DNA of 43,786 bases from Campylobacteraceae bacterium (lineage in GTDB: Bacteria > Campylobacterota > Campylobacteria > Campylobacterales > Sulfurovaceae), in the NCBI GenBank assembly GCA_027036015.1, contig JALVTH010000023.1:1-43786 (forward strand), written 5' to 3'. The position numbers were made by a program, and so were the translations under genes. The notes under the pieces are model-generated. The model had not been told where the DNA came from and did no database searches. It saw nothing but the letters and a program-made list of their open reading frames with translations. Below, in pieces: positions 25,627 through 34,185 of the stretch (the stretch's first letter is position 1; each line of letters begins with the position of its first letter).

Positions 25627-26224
25627 AGGCAGAATAGCACAAGAGACAATGGAGATTATGTCGAAAATTTTTGATCAAAAATTTGCATTTGAGAGTCGTA
25701 AACTCATTTTAAAAACAAAAAATTTTACTTTTTTAAATGTTAGAAATCAAGACGTGCCAACCTACGTTGAATATGGAGCAGCAGATTTGGGCGTTGTTGG
25801 GCTTGATGTAATAAAAGAGAAAAATTTAGATATCGTGGATTTATTAGATTTGCAAATTGGCAAATGTAAAGTTGCAATTGGCATTAAAAATGATGATGAG
25901 TTAGATTGGTCGCGTCCAAACATTAAAGTTGCAACAAAAATGGTCAATATTACAAAAAATTATTTTGCTTCTAAAGCTATTGGAGTTGAGATTATTAAAC
26001 TTTATGGTTCAATCGAATTAGCACCACTTGTTGGGCTTGCCGATGCAATTGTAGATATTGTAGAAACTGGAACGACGATGCGAGAAAATGGACTAAAGGT
26101 TGCACAAGAGATTATGGATTCGAGTGCTCATTTAATTGCAAACAAAAATAGTTTTTTTGAAAAGAAAGATGAGATTTTAGCTTTATATCATGAGTTAAAA
26201 GAGGTAATTGAGAGTGCAAAATAG
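25604..26224 (+). CDS. hisG: ATP phosphoribosyltransferase, short form
   Basis: A 206-residue short-form HisG, the first step of histidine synthesis (ATP and PRPP to phosphoribosyl-ATP). Landmarks are the LPKGRI N terminus, YGAADLGVVGLDVI near residue 50, and DIVETGTTMRENGL near 148, the PRPP loop. The short form lacks the regulatory C-terminal domain and is known to need a HisZ partner, which is not in this window. The ATG at 25604 is preferred over the TTG just before it because AAGGAGAG is well spaced and the protein then starts MLTIALPKG. It overlaps coaX by 23 bases and the following methyltransferase by up to 17. Confidence 0.95.
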   Translation: MLTIALPKGRIAQETMEIMSKIFDQKFAFESRKLILKTKNFTFLNVRNQDVPTYVEYGAADLGVVGLDVIKEKNLDIVDLLDLQIGKCKVAIGIKNDDELDWSRPNIKVATKMVNITKNYFASKAIGVEIIKLYGSIELAPLVGLADAIVDIVETGTTMRENGLKVAQEIMDSSAHLIANKNSFFEKKDEILALYHELKEVIESAK

Positions 26225-26915
26225 TGGGCTTGAGATTTATGCCAAAGTTGAAGATCTTTTAGGTGTTAAAGAAGCAGCACCTAAGCTTTATAAAGAGTAT
26301 TTAAAGCTTTTACAAAAGATAGAGTTTAACTCCATTCTTGATATTGGCTGTGGAAGTGGCGATTTTTTGGCTTTAATAGATAGTTTAAATATTGCGCAAA
26401 AAATACTTGGAATTGATGTAAGTATTGAGATGGTGCAAAAGGCGCTAAACAAAGGTGTGAATGCAAAGGTTGCAAAAGTAGATAAGATAAACGAAGAATT
26501 TGATACAGCTTTAGCTATTTTTGACATGGTAAATTATTTAAAGCCAAAAGAGATTAAAAAATTTTTCACTGATGTTGCAAAAGTTGTTAAAAAGGGAGGC
26601 TATTTTCTTTTTGACATCAATAGTTATTTTGCTTTAAGTTCACTTGCCGTTGGAAATTTTATTGCACAAGATGAAAGTCGCTTTATTGCAATTGAGAGCT
26701 TTTTTGAAGAGGGCATTTATGAATCTTATTTTACACTTTTTAGTAAAAAAGAAAATAGTTGTTTTTTCAAAGAAGAAGGCGTAATTTTTCAATATTATTA
26801 TGAACTTGATTTTTTTAAGAATTTAGAGCATTGGAAGCTCATGCAGAGCATTCCAATAAAGCTTTATGAGATGGAAAGTGTAGATAAATACATTCTTTGT
26901 TTAAAGCGTCTTTAA
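26208..26915 (+). CDS. Class I SAM-dependent methyltransferase
   Basis: A protein of about 235 residues with a Rossmann-type methyltransferase domain. Motif I ILDIGCGSGDFLAL is near residue 42, an acidic residue of motif II lies in GIDVSIEM near 67, and a LAIFDMVNYL block near 103 with VKKGGYFLFDINSY near 126 completes the fold. The C-terminal part is unlike named families, so the substrate is unknown. The start is TTG 26208 or GTG 26214; the AAGAGG site fits the TTG better. It overlaps the hisG end, and its stop overlaps the convergent outer-membrane gene by 4 bases. Confidence 0.85.
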   Translation: MRVQNSGLEIYAKVEDLLGVKEAAPKLYKEYLKLLQKIEFNSILDIGCGSGDFLALIDSLNIAQKILGIDVSIEMVQKALNKGVNAKVAKVDKINEEFDTALAIFDMVNYLKPKEIKKFFTDVAKVVKKGGYFLFDINSYFALSSLAVGNFIAQDESRFIAIESFFEEGIYESYFTLFSKKENSCFFKEEGVIFQYYYELDFFKNLEHWKLMQSIPIKLYEMESVDKYILCLKRL

Positions 26916-27610
26916 TTATCTGGTTTATAAATAACCCCAGCATTAACTGAGCTAATGCTTCCAGCTGTTGTTGCTTTAGAGATTTTATCTCCTCCATCAT
27001 ACAATCTTGTGTAATCTAAGAAAGCTGATAATTCGTCGTTAATGTCATAACTAGCCCCTGCACCATATTGAAAGCCAGTTGAACTTGTATCATTCCCCAT
27101 AAATGAAAGTTTTGAATAACCATATCCTAGTAATGCATAAACCGTTGCCGCTTCAAATTTATATTGTGGTTTTAGATATATAGCGGCATTAAAAAAGCTA
27201 ATTGGTTTGTGATCTTTAATTTCGTAATCGCTTAAAGCTTTTGTTAAGCGACCTTCAATTGCCAAATAATCGTTAATTTCTACCCCAGCAAGAGCTAAAC
27301 CAGTTGCAGCTGAGTCACTTCCACCCCATTTTAAAATTTTATCTGGAGCTTTTGTTGAAGTTTGATTTAATTTATCGTATTGGCAACCACCGCACACTTT
27401 TGCTTGAGAATGAACTGTTTCACTTGAGCTTCCAATACCAATACCAACGTATGGTTTAATGCTTTTTGCTTGTGGTGCTTCTGGCACTTCAGCAATTGCT
27501 GGCTCAACTGGTTCGGTATCTGGTTCTGGTGCTGGGACAAACGGACCTCCGGCAAATAACGCACTACCACTTACAAGTGCCACTGCTAAAAGAGATTTTA
27601 ATGTTTTCAT
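26912..27610 (-). CDS. Outer-membrane beta-barrel protein
   Basis: A 232-residue exported protein. A signal peptide (MKTLKSLLAVALVSGSALFAGG) is followed by a proline and glutamate-rich stretch (about 25-50) and then alternating beta-strands with Gly/aromatic turns, typical of an eight-stranded barrel of the OmpA/OmpW size class. Two Cys pairs around CGGCQ near residue 75 are unusual in such barrels. The ATG at 27610 is preferred over a GTG at 27619 because AAAGGTGG overlaps the GTG. The stop overlaps the opposing methyltransferase stop. Function unknown; surface or adhesion roles are possible. Confidence 0.82.
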   Translation of the reverse strand: MKTLKSLLAVALVSGSALFAGGPFVPAPEPDTEPVEPAIAEVPEAPQAKSIKPYVGIGIGSSSETVHSQAKVCGGCQYDKLNQTSTKAPDKILKWGGSDSAATGLALAGVEINDYLAIEGRLTKALSDYEIKDHKPISFFNAAIYLKPQYKFEAATVYALLGYGYSKLSFMGNDTSSTGFQYGAGASYDINDELSAFLDYTRLYDGGDKISKATTAGSISSVNAGVIYKPDN

Positions 27611-27648
27611 TGTAACCACCTTTAAAAATTAATATCTACACTTTCTAT

Positions 27649-27654
27649 ATTATA
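27649..27654 (-). promoter_or_regulatory. -10 box of the outer-membrane protein gene
   Basis: TATAAT on the minus strand lies 38 bases before the ATG at 27610. The 346-base gap to dapD also contains the dapD promoter and two close copies of TTAAGCTTT near 27870-27900, and otherwise shows no gene or RNA that I can support. Confidence 0.45.
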
Positions 27655-27919
27655 AGTATACTTTACATTAACTAATATCAAGCTTAAATTATTTAATATT
27701 AAAGTAGTTTTTTGCAGAAATGCAAAGAAGCCAATAAATTTTGGCATATTTTTTCTAAATGTTTACTTAAAATGGTGATAAAAAAATTTTGAACTCTTGA
27801 GCAAAAAGCTTATTTAAGGGACTTTAAAGAGTATTTTTTAAAAAAAATTATTGAAGTTTTTAAGATTTTTTAAGCTTTTGTTTAAATTTGTTAAGCTTTG
27901 GAATTTAACTATATTAAAG

Positions 27920-27925
27920 TATAAT
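27920..27925 (+). promoter_or_regulatory. -10 box of dapD
   Basis: TATAAT lies 31 bases before the dapD ATG at 27957, and AGAGGAG gives a strong ribosome site. Confidence 0.5.
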
Positions 27926-27956
27926 AATGAAAAATTTTAAAAGAGGAGTATAATTA

Positions 27957-29150
27957 ATGATAGAGCCAATTAAAACAAAAGAGGAATTTAATAGTTTTAT
28001 TAGCGAAGTTCAAAATCAAGTAAATTATAGAAAACCACTTGCTTTTGGTATTGCAAGAGTCGATAGAGGGCAAAAAAATGCAAATAAAATTTTACAAGCA
28101 AATTTTGCTGTTGTAAATTGGAATGAAAATTTTGGCTCAGCAGCTGTTTTTATTAAAGCATTGCAAGAAAGTGGCATTGAAGTAGATTTTAGTGGAAGTG
28201 AATTTGTTTCAACAATTGATGATCGATTTGTAAAAAATGCTTTAAATGCATTTGCTCCATTTGTTGCTGAGGCTAATGGAAATAATCATAAAAACGTGCA
28301 AGTTATTAAAATTTTAGACGAAATTGGAGATATTGGCCGCGATTATACCATTACCTTTTTATTTGAAGATACAGCGCCAAAAAGCGTCGAGGCTGTTTAT
28401 TTAAAACTTTATGCTTTATCTTTAAGAAAAGCAAAACTAAGAAGCCTTAATTTAAATGGTGCTTTTGGAATTTTAGAAAATGTTGCGTGGGTTGGAAATA
28501 AGCCGTATGAACTTGAGTATTTAAGAGAGCATGAAATTGAAATGAAGCTAAAAGGCACTTTTCCAAATATTGAAAGTGTTGATAAATTCCCGCGTTACTT
28601 GCAACACATTATTCCACCAGAAGATAACATTAGAATTTTAGATGCAAGTAAAGTGAGAATGGGAGCGCAACTTGCACCAGGAACGACGGTTATGCCAGGA
28701 GCAAGCTATATTAACTTTAATGCAGGAACTTTAGGGCCTGTAATGGTTGAAGGGCGCATTAGCTCTTCTGCAGTTGTTGGAAGTGGAAGCGACGTTGGAG
28801 GGGGAGCAAGTATTTTAGGTGTGCTTAGTGGAACTGATGGAAATCCAATTAGTATTGGTCAAAACACGCTGCTTGGTGCAAATTCAGTTACTGGAATTCC
28901 TCTTGGAGATGGTTGTATTGTAGATGCTGGAATTGCAATTTTGGCTGGAACGAAAGTAAAAATTGCAAAAGAAGAGCTTGCAAAAATTAAAGAAGCAAAT
29001 CCAAATGCTACTTTAGAAGAGAAAGAGTATTTTAAAGGAAAAGAGTTGGCTGGACTTAATGGAATCCACTATCGCCAAGACTCAACCACGGGTGAAATTA
29101 TTGCAAAACGAAGCACGCGCGAAGTAAAATTAAATGAAGAGTTACATTAA
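27957..29150 (+). CDS. dapD: Tetrahydrodipicolinate N-succinyltransferase
   Basis: A 397-residue enzyme of lysine and diaminopimelate synthesis that succinylates tetrahydrodipicolinate. It is of the long type found in Campylobacterota: an N-terminal alpha/beta domain of about 220 residues, then a left-handed beta-helix with hexapeptide repeats (VRMGAQLAPGTTVMPGA near residue 233, VEGRISSSAVVGSGSDVGGGASILG near 262, IGQNTLLGANSVTGIPLGDGC near 300). The short enterobacterial form is about 270 residues. It makes the precursor of the peptidoglycan cross-link and starts a tightly coupled rightward run; the next ATG overlaps its stop by one base. Confidence 0.94.
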   Translation: MIEPIKTKEEFNSFISEVQNQVNYRKPLAFGIARVDRGQKNANKILQANFAVVNWNENFGSAAVFIKALQESGIEVDFSGSEFVSTIDDRFVKNALNAFAPFVAEANGNNHKNVQVIKILDEIGDIGRDYTITFLFEDTAPKSVEAVYLKLYALSLRKAKLRSLNLNGAFGILENVAWVGNKPYELEYLREHEIEMKLKGTFPNIESVDKFPRYLQHIIPPEDNIRILDASKVRMGAQLAPGTTVMPGASYINFNAGTLGPVMVEGRISSSAVVGSGSDVGGGASILGVLSGTDGNPISIGQNTLLGANSVTGIPLGDGCIVDAGIAILAGTKVKIAKEELAKIKEANPNATLEEKEYFKGKELAGLNGIHYRQDSTTGEIIAKRSTREVKLNEELH

Positions 29151-29395
29151 TGGCTTTAAAAGATTATGAAATTGAGAAAAAAGTAATTTTGCTTCGGCGC
29201 TTTTTAGAAAAAGAAGAAAGCATAAGTGAAGTGCTAAAAGTGTTAGCCAATACTCAAATGGCAACACTAAAGGAGTTAAAAAGGCTTTTTAAAGAGTTGC
29301 AAAAAGATGGTTTTTTAGATAGTGAAGGTAATTTGACCTTTTTAGGCTCTCTTGAAGCACAAAAGGCAAAGGAGGAGTTTACACTTGAGAATTGA
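29150..29395 (+). CDS. Small helical protein of unknown function
   Basis: An 81-residue charged protein, predicted mostly helical, with a Leu/Lys/Glu pattern (RRFLEKEESISEVLKVL, LKRLFKELQKDGFLD) that looks like a small winged-helix or coiled-coil protein. No name is recognised. The ATG overlaps the dapD stop (TAATG) and its 3' end overlaps the S4-domain gene by 11 bases. Coupling on both sides supports a real gene. Confidence 0.7.
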   Translation: MALKDYEIEKKVILLRRFLEKEESISEVLKVLANTQMATLKELKRLFKELQKDGFLDSEGNLTFLGSLEAQKAKEEFTLEN

Positions 29396-29636
29396 TAAGT
29401 GGCTCAGTAGCGTAAATGTTGTTAAAAGAAGAACAATTGCTCAAGATATGGTAAAAAGTGGTGTTGTTTTTATTAATGGAATTAAAGCTAAGCCTTCACG
29501 TGAAGTAAGAGTTGGAGATATTATTACAATTGAATATTTAAGTGGTCCAAAAAAGATAGAAGTGCTTAAAATTCCAACTACCAAAACGGTGCCAAAATCA
29601 GCTAAAGATGAATATTTTAAAGAGTTAAGCAAGTAA
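29385..29636 (+). CDS. S4-domain RNA-binding protein (Hsp15-like)
   Basis: An 83-residue protein made almost entirely of an S4 fold: RIDKWLSSVNVVKRRTIAQDMVKSG with VFINGIKAKPSREV, as in HslR/Hsp15, which binds stalled 50S subunits carrying a nascent chain. The TTG at 29385 is chosen over the open-frame ATG at 29352 because the AAAGGAGGAG site is nine bases before it and the protein then starts MRIDKWL as in relatives. It overlaps the 81-residue gene. The trpD gene starts 14 bases later. Confidence 0.85.
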   Translation: MRIDKWLSSVNVVKRRTIAQDMVKSGVVFINGIKAKPSREVRVGDIITIEYLSGPKKIEVLKIPTTKTVPKSAKDEYFKELSK

Positions 29637-29650
29637 CGTTAGGAGAGTAG

Positions 29651-30622
29651 ATGAGTAAAGCAAAATTTGAAAAACTTTTTCAAAATAAATTAAGCGAGCA
29701 AGAAGCAAGAGATTTTTTGATTGAACTTTATCAAAAGGGTGAAAGTAGCCAAGATATTGCAAATGCCGCAAGTGTAATGCGAACACACTCCATTAAGCTT
29801 CCTGTCTCAAAAGAACTTCAAGAAGAACTTATCGACATTGTTGGAACCGGGGGCGATAAAAGTGGAAGTTTTAATATTTCAACGACTGTAGCACTACTTC
29901 TTGCAAGCGTTGGTTCAAAAGTTGCTAAACATGGTAATAGAAGTATAACAAGTAAGTCTGGTTCTGCTGATTTATTAGAAGCTTTAGGGATAAATTTAAA
30001 TTTAGATCCTTCTAAACAAGTGAGAATGCTTGAAGAGGTGGGGTTTACTTTTATTTTTGCTATTAATCACCATCCAGCTATGAAGCACATTATGCCAATT
30101 CGAAAATCTTTAAATCATCGAACTATTTTTAACATTTTAGGACCACTGACAAATCCAGCCGGAGCAAAAAAGTATTTACTTGGTGTATTTAGTCCTGATT
30201 TTATTGAAAAGATAGCCAAAGCTTTAGTTGAACTTGATACCAAAAGAGCATATGTTGTAAGTAGTGAAGATGGCATGGATGAAATTAGCCTTTCTGCTCC
30301 AACGCACTTTGCTTATGTAGAAGCTAATAAGGTAAATAAAGGGGTTATTTATCCTATTGATTATGGTTTTGCTATGGCACCTAAAGATGCACTTGTAGGT
30401 GGTGATGCCAAAGAGAATGCAAAAATTACTTTAGGTATATTTGATGGAACAATTCAAGATGCTAAAAAAGATGCAGTGCTTTTAAATGGGGCTTTTGCTT
30501 TATTTGTGGATGGCAAAGCAAGAGATATTAAAGAAGCAATTGAGATTTTAGAAGATGCCATTGCTTCTAAAAAAGCATTAAATCATTTGGAGAAGATTAT
30601 TGAACTCTCAAATCGTTTATAA
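29651..30622 (+). CDS. trpD: Anthranilate phosphoribosyltransferase
   Basis: A 323-residue enzyme of tryptophan synthesis that joins anthranilate and PRPP. The PRPP loop GTGGDKSGSFNISTT is at about residues 66-80, KHGNRSITSKSGSADLLEALG near 97-117 is the family signature, and HHPAMKHIMPIRKSLNHRTIFNILGPLTNPA near 143 carries the anthranilate and PRPP contacts. The rest of the trp pathway is absent from the window. Its end overlaps tsaE by 23 bases. Confidence 0.95.
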   Translation: MSKAKFEKLFQNKLSEQEARDFLIELYQKGESSQDIANAASVMRTHSIKLPVSKELQEELIDIVGTGGDKSGSFNISTTVALLLASVGSKVAKHGNRSITSKSGSADLLEALGINLNLDPSKQVRMLEEVGFTFIFAINHHPAMKHIMPIRKSLNHRTIFNILGPLTNPAGAKKYLLGVFSPDFIEKIAKALVELDTKRAYVVSSEDGMDEISLSAPTHFAYVEANKVNKGVIYPIDYGFAMAPKDALVGGDAKENAKITLGIFDGTIQDAKKDAVLLNGAFALFVDGKARDIKEAIEILEDAIASKKALNHLEKIIELSNRL

Positions 30623-31031
30623 AAAAGAAGCTTCTTTGCAAGAGCTTGATGCAGTAGCAAAAGAGATTTTAAAACTTTTACCCAAAAGTGCAATCGTTTT
30701 TCTTGAAGGTAATTTAGCCGCAGGCAAAACAACGCTTGTAAATAAAATGGCAAAGCAGTTAGGTTTAAGGGGCGCTACTTCGCCAACTTTTACTTTGCAA
30801 CAAGTCTATGGCAAAAACTTTTTTCATTACGATTTTTATCGAAGTAGTTTTGAAGAAATTATAAGTATTGGGATATTTGATGAATTTGAAAAAGAAGGAC
30901 TCCATTTTATTGAGTGGCCAAGTAAGGAGTTAAAAGAGTTATTAAAAGAGGCAGGAATGAGGCTATTTGTGCTTGAAATAACTCCTAAAGAAAATAAAAG
31001 AGAGTATAAGCTAAAGGCAATCAATGCATAA
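30600..31031 (+). CDS. tsaE: tRNA threonylcarbamoyladenosine ATPase TsaE
   Basis: A 143-residue P-loop ATPase needed, with TsaB, TsaC and TsaD, to make t6A at position 37 of ANN-decoding tRNAs. Walker A is EGNLAAGKTTLVNKMA near residue 38, and GATSPTFTLQQVY near 59 and the FHYDFYR motif near 77 are typical. The first Gly of the usual GDLGAGKT loop is Asn-Leu-Ala here but the Lys-Thr core is intact. The start is TTG at 30600 inside trpD. It overlaps lptB by 8 bases. A tsaE-lptB order is common in this phylum. Confidence 0.92.
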   Translation: MNSQIVYKKEASLQELDAVAKEILKLLPKSAIVFLEGNLAAGKTTLVNKMAKQLGLRGATSPTFTLQQVYGKNFFHYDFYRSSFEEIISIGIFDEFEKEGLHFIEWPSKELKELLKEAGMRLFVLEITPKENKREYKLKAINA

Positions 31032-31746
31032 GCTCAAAGCAAACAATCTAACAAAAGTCATTGGGAAAAAAACGATAGTAAATAAGGTTTCTTTGGCAAT
31101 TGAGAGTCGTGAAGTTGTTGGACTTTTGGGACCAAATGGAGCTGGAAAAACGACGACTTTTTATATGATTTGCGGCATTATTAAGCCTACAAGTGGTGAG
31201 GTTTGGTTAGACGATCAAGAGATAAGTAATTTATCATTGTCTGATCGCGCAAAACTTGGCATAGGTTATTTGCCGCAAGAATCAAGTATTTTTAGCGATT
31301 TGAGCGTTGAAGATAATTTATACGTGGCTGCTGAGGTAGGAGTTTTAAGTAAGGAAGAGCAAGAAAAACAAGTTGAATTTTTGCTTAATGCTTTTAATAT
31401 TGAGCCAATTCGAAAACGCCTAGGAATAAAATTAAGTGGTGGAGAGCGAAGAAGGGTTGAAATTGCAAGAGCGTTGGTAAATAAACCAAAATTTTTGCTT
31501 TTAGATGAACCTTTTGCCGGCGTTGATCCAATAGCAGTTGCAGATATTCAAAAAGTAATCGTTGAGCTTATAAAAATGGATATTGGTATTTTAATTACTG
31601 ATCACAATGTAAGAGAAACACTAAGAATTTGCGATAGAGCTTATGTGCTTGAGAGTGGTTCAATTTTAGCAAGTGGAAGTGCCAAAGCAATTGCACAAAA
31701 TGAACTTGTAAAAAAGCACTATTTAGGAGAAAATTTTACTTTTTAA
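31024..31746 (+). CDS. lptB: LPS export ABC transporter ATP-binding protein LptB
   Basis: A 240-residue ATPase that powers the LptFG complex moving lipopolysaccharide from the inner membrane toward the outer membrane. Walker A is GPNGAGKTTTFYMI near residue 37, the signature LSGGERRRVEIARAL near 139, Walker B FLLLDEPFAGVDP near 158 and the H-loop ITDHNVRET near 192. The RRR after the signature and the FAGVDP block are typical of LptB. Its end overlaps the convergent msrA by 11 bases. In many relatives rpoN follows lptB; here msrA on the other strand takes that place. Confidence 0.95.
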   Translation: MHKLKANNLTKVIGKKTIVNKVSLAIESREVVGLLGPNGAGKTTTFYMICGIIKPTSGEVWLDDQEISNLSLSDRAKLGIGYLPQESSIFSDLSVEDNLYVAAEVGVLSKEEQEKQVEFLLNAFNIEPIRKRLGIKLSGGERRRVEIARALVNKPKFLLLDEPFAGVDPIAVADIQKVIVELIKMDIGILITDHNVRETLRICDRAYVLESGSILASGSAKAIAQNELVKKHYLGENFTF

Positions 31747-32254
31747 GCTCTTGCCATTTTGCAGCTTTTATTACTTTTGGCAAAACAATAAATTGACAAT
31801 AGCTTTGTTCTGGGTTTTTGGCAAAATAGTTTTGGTGATACTCTTCGGCTTTATAATAGTTTTTAAGTGGTTCAACTTTTGTAACAATCTTTTTTGGATA
31901 ATTTTTTTCAATTGTGGCAATATATTCTTTTGCTTTTTCTTTTTGCTCTTTATCTAATGTTATTATAATTGAGCGATATTGAGAGCCAAAATCATTGCCT
32001 TGGCGATTGAGCGTAGTTGGATCGTGCAGTAAAAAGAAAAGTTCAAGCAATTTTTCATAGCTTATTTTACTTTCATCAAAAGTAATTTTAACAACTTCCG
32101 CAAAGCCCGTTGTATCTGTGCAAACTTCTTTGTAGGTAGGATTTGGTGTATTGCCATTTGCATAGCCACACTCTATGCCTTTTACTCCATCAATTACTCT
32201 AAAAGCAGCATCCAAACACCAAAAACAGCCTCCTCCAAAAATTGCTTCTTTCAT
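31736..32254 (-). CDS. msrA: Peptide-methionine (S)-S-oxide reductase
   Basis: A 172-residue enzyme that repairs oxidised methionine. The active-site GGGCFWC places the nucleophilic Cys at residue 10, and GVKGIECGYANG near 27 and NRQGNDFGSQYRSII near 85 are standard. A C-terminal Cys in QSYCQF may be the resolving residue. The ATG at 32254 is preferred over a longer frame because the protein then starts MKEAIFGGGCFWC and overlaps the Nudix stop as TAATG. It is the last gene of a three-gene leftward group. Confidence 0.95.
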   Translation of the reverse strand: MKEAIFGGGCFWCLDAAFRVIDGVKGIECGYANGNTPNPTYKEVCTDTTGFAEVVKITFDESKISYEKLLELFFLLHDPTTLNRQGNDFGSQYRSIIITLDKEQKEKAKEYIATIEKNYPKKIVTKVEPLKNYYKAEEYHQNYFAKNPEQSYCQFIVLPKVIKAAKWQELKK

Positions 32255-32826
32255 TATTTTTCCATCAAATGCCAATAGATGGCAAACATAAGTCCAGGTG
32301 TTTTTGCAATATTTTCATCAAACAAAAAGTCTTTTGCCTTTTTTCGAGGTAAAGAGACAACTTCTATAAGCTCTTCTCCTTCAATCCCGCCCCCATTACT
32401 CTCTTTTTTAGAATCATCAACCTCAGCATAAAAAAGATACTGTTTTGCCCCTGCAAAACCAACGCCATTGTAAAAATGGGTAATATACTCTAAATCTTTA
32501 GGATCTACTCTAAAGCCTGTCTCTTCTAAAATTTCTTCGGCTGCTATCTCTTGGATAGAGAGATGATCTTTATCGATTAAGCCAGCGCAAAGTTCAATTG
32601 TAACGCCACTATTTTTATTATTAAAATAAACTGGGGCCCTAAATTGTTTAACTAAGATGTAAGCATCTTTTTCTTTATGGTAAATTAATATAGCAACGCT
32701 ATTTTTAACTTCAATTATTTCCCAATCTTTTGGCATATCGTTGAGTTTATAAGTTGCAAAGTAAGCTTTAACGTATTCTCCCTTTTCAAGGGGTTTAACT
32801 TTAAAGTCTTTAATTTGAAACTGCAT
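32254..32826 (-). CDS. Nudix hydrolase (ADP-ribose or UDP-sugar pyrophosphatase type)
   Basis: A 190-residue Nudix enzyme. The box is at about residues 82-104 (GLIDKDHLSIQEIAAEEILEETG, conforming to GX5EX7REUXEEXGU with Glu-Ile replacing the usual Arg-Glu neighbour order). The EYVKAYFATYKL N-terminal part and the later VGFAGAKQYLFYAEV resemble NudF and human NUDT14-type enzymes acting on ADP-ribose or UDP-glucose. The ATG at 32826 is used because AGGAAG is five bases before it. It overlaps the peptidase gene by 17 bases and msrA by one. Substrate not certain. Confidence 0.88.
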   Translation of the reverse strand: MQFQIKDFKVKPLEKGEYVKAYFATYKLNDMPKDWEIIEVKNSVAILIYHKEKDAYILVKQFRAPVYFNNKNSGVTIELCAGLIDKDHLSIQEIAAEEILEETGFRVDPKDLEYITHFYNGVGFAGAKQYLFYAEVDDSKKESNGGGIEGEELIEVVSLPRKKAKDFLFDENIAKTPGLMFAIYWHLMEK

Positions 32827-34081
32827 TAAGACTTCCTTTCTTTTGAGCAATTGAAATACCTTGCGTTAAATCAAGAGAAATTGTTGCGTTAAAATCTTTC
32901 CAAAAATAGGGCTTATTATTTGAAATATTAGCTAATTTTTTATAGATTCTTTTTTCATTTTCTTTTAGCGCTTTTGGAAGACTGCTTACCTTTTGAACAA
33001 TTTTTTTATAAAAAGTGGTGCTATTTAGTGCAATTTTTTTATTGATGTAATGGGCTGGATTTACCGGTTTGCCATGAAAGTAAATTCCCAAATGCAAATG
33101 GGGTCCCGTGCTTAAACCTGTGTTTCCTAATGCTCCAATAACTTGATAGGCTTTAACTTTTTGACCTTTTTTTACATAAATTTTGCTTTGATGGGCATAA
33201 AGTGAGATAAGTCCATTACCATGTGCAATTTTTACAACTTTTCCATATCCTCTAATCCATCCAGCAAATATAACTTTTCCATCGGCAATTGCATGAATTG
33301 GAGTACCAACATGTCCTCCAAAGTCTATTCCCAAATGCGGCCTGAAGCGGTGTAAAATAGGATGCCATCTTTTATAGGTAAATTTAGAAGTAATACGCAT
33401 ATGGCTAAGGGGTTGTTTGAAAACAAGATATCTTTTCTTTGTTACTTTAATGCTTTTTGTTTGAATATTGTTACTCAAAATTTTATATTTGTCATTTTCT
33501 AAGATGGCAAAAAACTCTTTGTTTGAACCTTGAATTAAAACTGCTTTAATCTTTGGCTCACCCCATGCAATACCATTAATACTTTTTTGCTCGTAACTAA
33601 TTGTAATTTTATCACCCTTTTGCAATTTAGTAAAATCGAAAGTGTCTTTAAATATTTTTTTTAGATAGGTGGCTAAATGGGGATTATTTGTAAGTTCTTT
33701 TAAATCTTGATAACAACTCTTTTTTAGCTCGAAAGAGATTTCATCTTTAATAAGCTTATATTTTATTGGAATAATGGAATAGTTGTAAGAGTTATTTTTA
33801 TCTTTATAGATATAAATTTGCATCTCTTCACCAATTGGAATTAAGAGTTTTTCAAGATGCTCTTTTGTATTTTTTACACTTTCAAAATAGGGAGCTCCAG
33901 CCATAATAGAAGTAAAATATTTTAAATCATTTGGATCTACTTTGGCATAAAATTTTGTTGCATCGATGTGGTGATTATTTAAAAACTGACCAAAAGTTGT
34001 ATTTTTTTCCCAGAGTTTAAGTCGAAACTGCCCAGCTAAGAGGAGAATTGAACTAAGAAAAAGAGTAAAAAGAAGCTTCAT
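32810..34081 (-). CDS. M23 (LytM) peptidoglycan endopeptidase, Csd3/HdpA-like
   Basis: A 423-residue exported zinc endopeptidase. A signal peptide occupies residues 1-16. An N-terminal latch-type region follows (to about 210), and the LytM core is near 240-345. Zinc ligands are visible in RPHLGIDFGG (His and Asp), and PHLHLG carries the HxH. KVVKIAHGNGLISLYAHQSKI supplies the catalytic His region. Length and order match Helicobacter Csd3/HdpA and Campylobacter Pgp3, periplasmic D,D-endopeptidases or carboxypeptidases that shape helical cells. Neighbours (Nudix, msrA) do not add to this. Identification as a Csd3 orthologue is probable, not proven. Confidence 0.88.
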   Translation of the reverse strand: MKLLFTLFLSSILLLAGQFRLKLWEKNTTFGQFLNNHHIDATKFYAKVDPNDLKYFTSIMAGAPYFESVKNTKEHLEKLLIPIGEEMQIYIYKDKNNSYNYSIIPIKYKLIKDEISFELKKSCYQDLKELTNNPHLATYLKKIFKDTFDFTKLQKGDKITISYEQKSINGIAWGEPKIKAVLIQGSNKEFFAILENDKYKILSNNIQTKSIKVTKKRYLVFKQPLSHMRITSKFTYKRWHPILHRFRPHLGIDFGGHVGTPIHAIADGKVIFAGWIRGYGKVVKIAHGNGLISLYAHQSKIYVKKGQKVKAYQVIGALGNTGLSTGPHLHLGIYFHGKPVNPAHYINKKIALNSTTFYKKIVQKVSSLPKALKENEKRIYKKLANISNNKPYFWKDFNATISLDLTQGISIAQKKGSLNAVSN

Positions 34082-34185
34082 TTTTGAGCCTTTTTAAATA
34101 AACTTTACGAAAATAAGCAATATTATAACAAAAAAAATAGATTTTGGTAAAATTTTTGCTACAATTTGAAAAAAAAGGATAAAAA

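Noticed and set aside
27620-27956. Small RNA or further gene in the gap before dapD
   Set aside because: Only promoters and AT-rich repeats of TTAAGCTTT are seen; no stem or open frame stands out.
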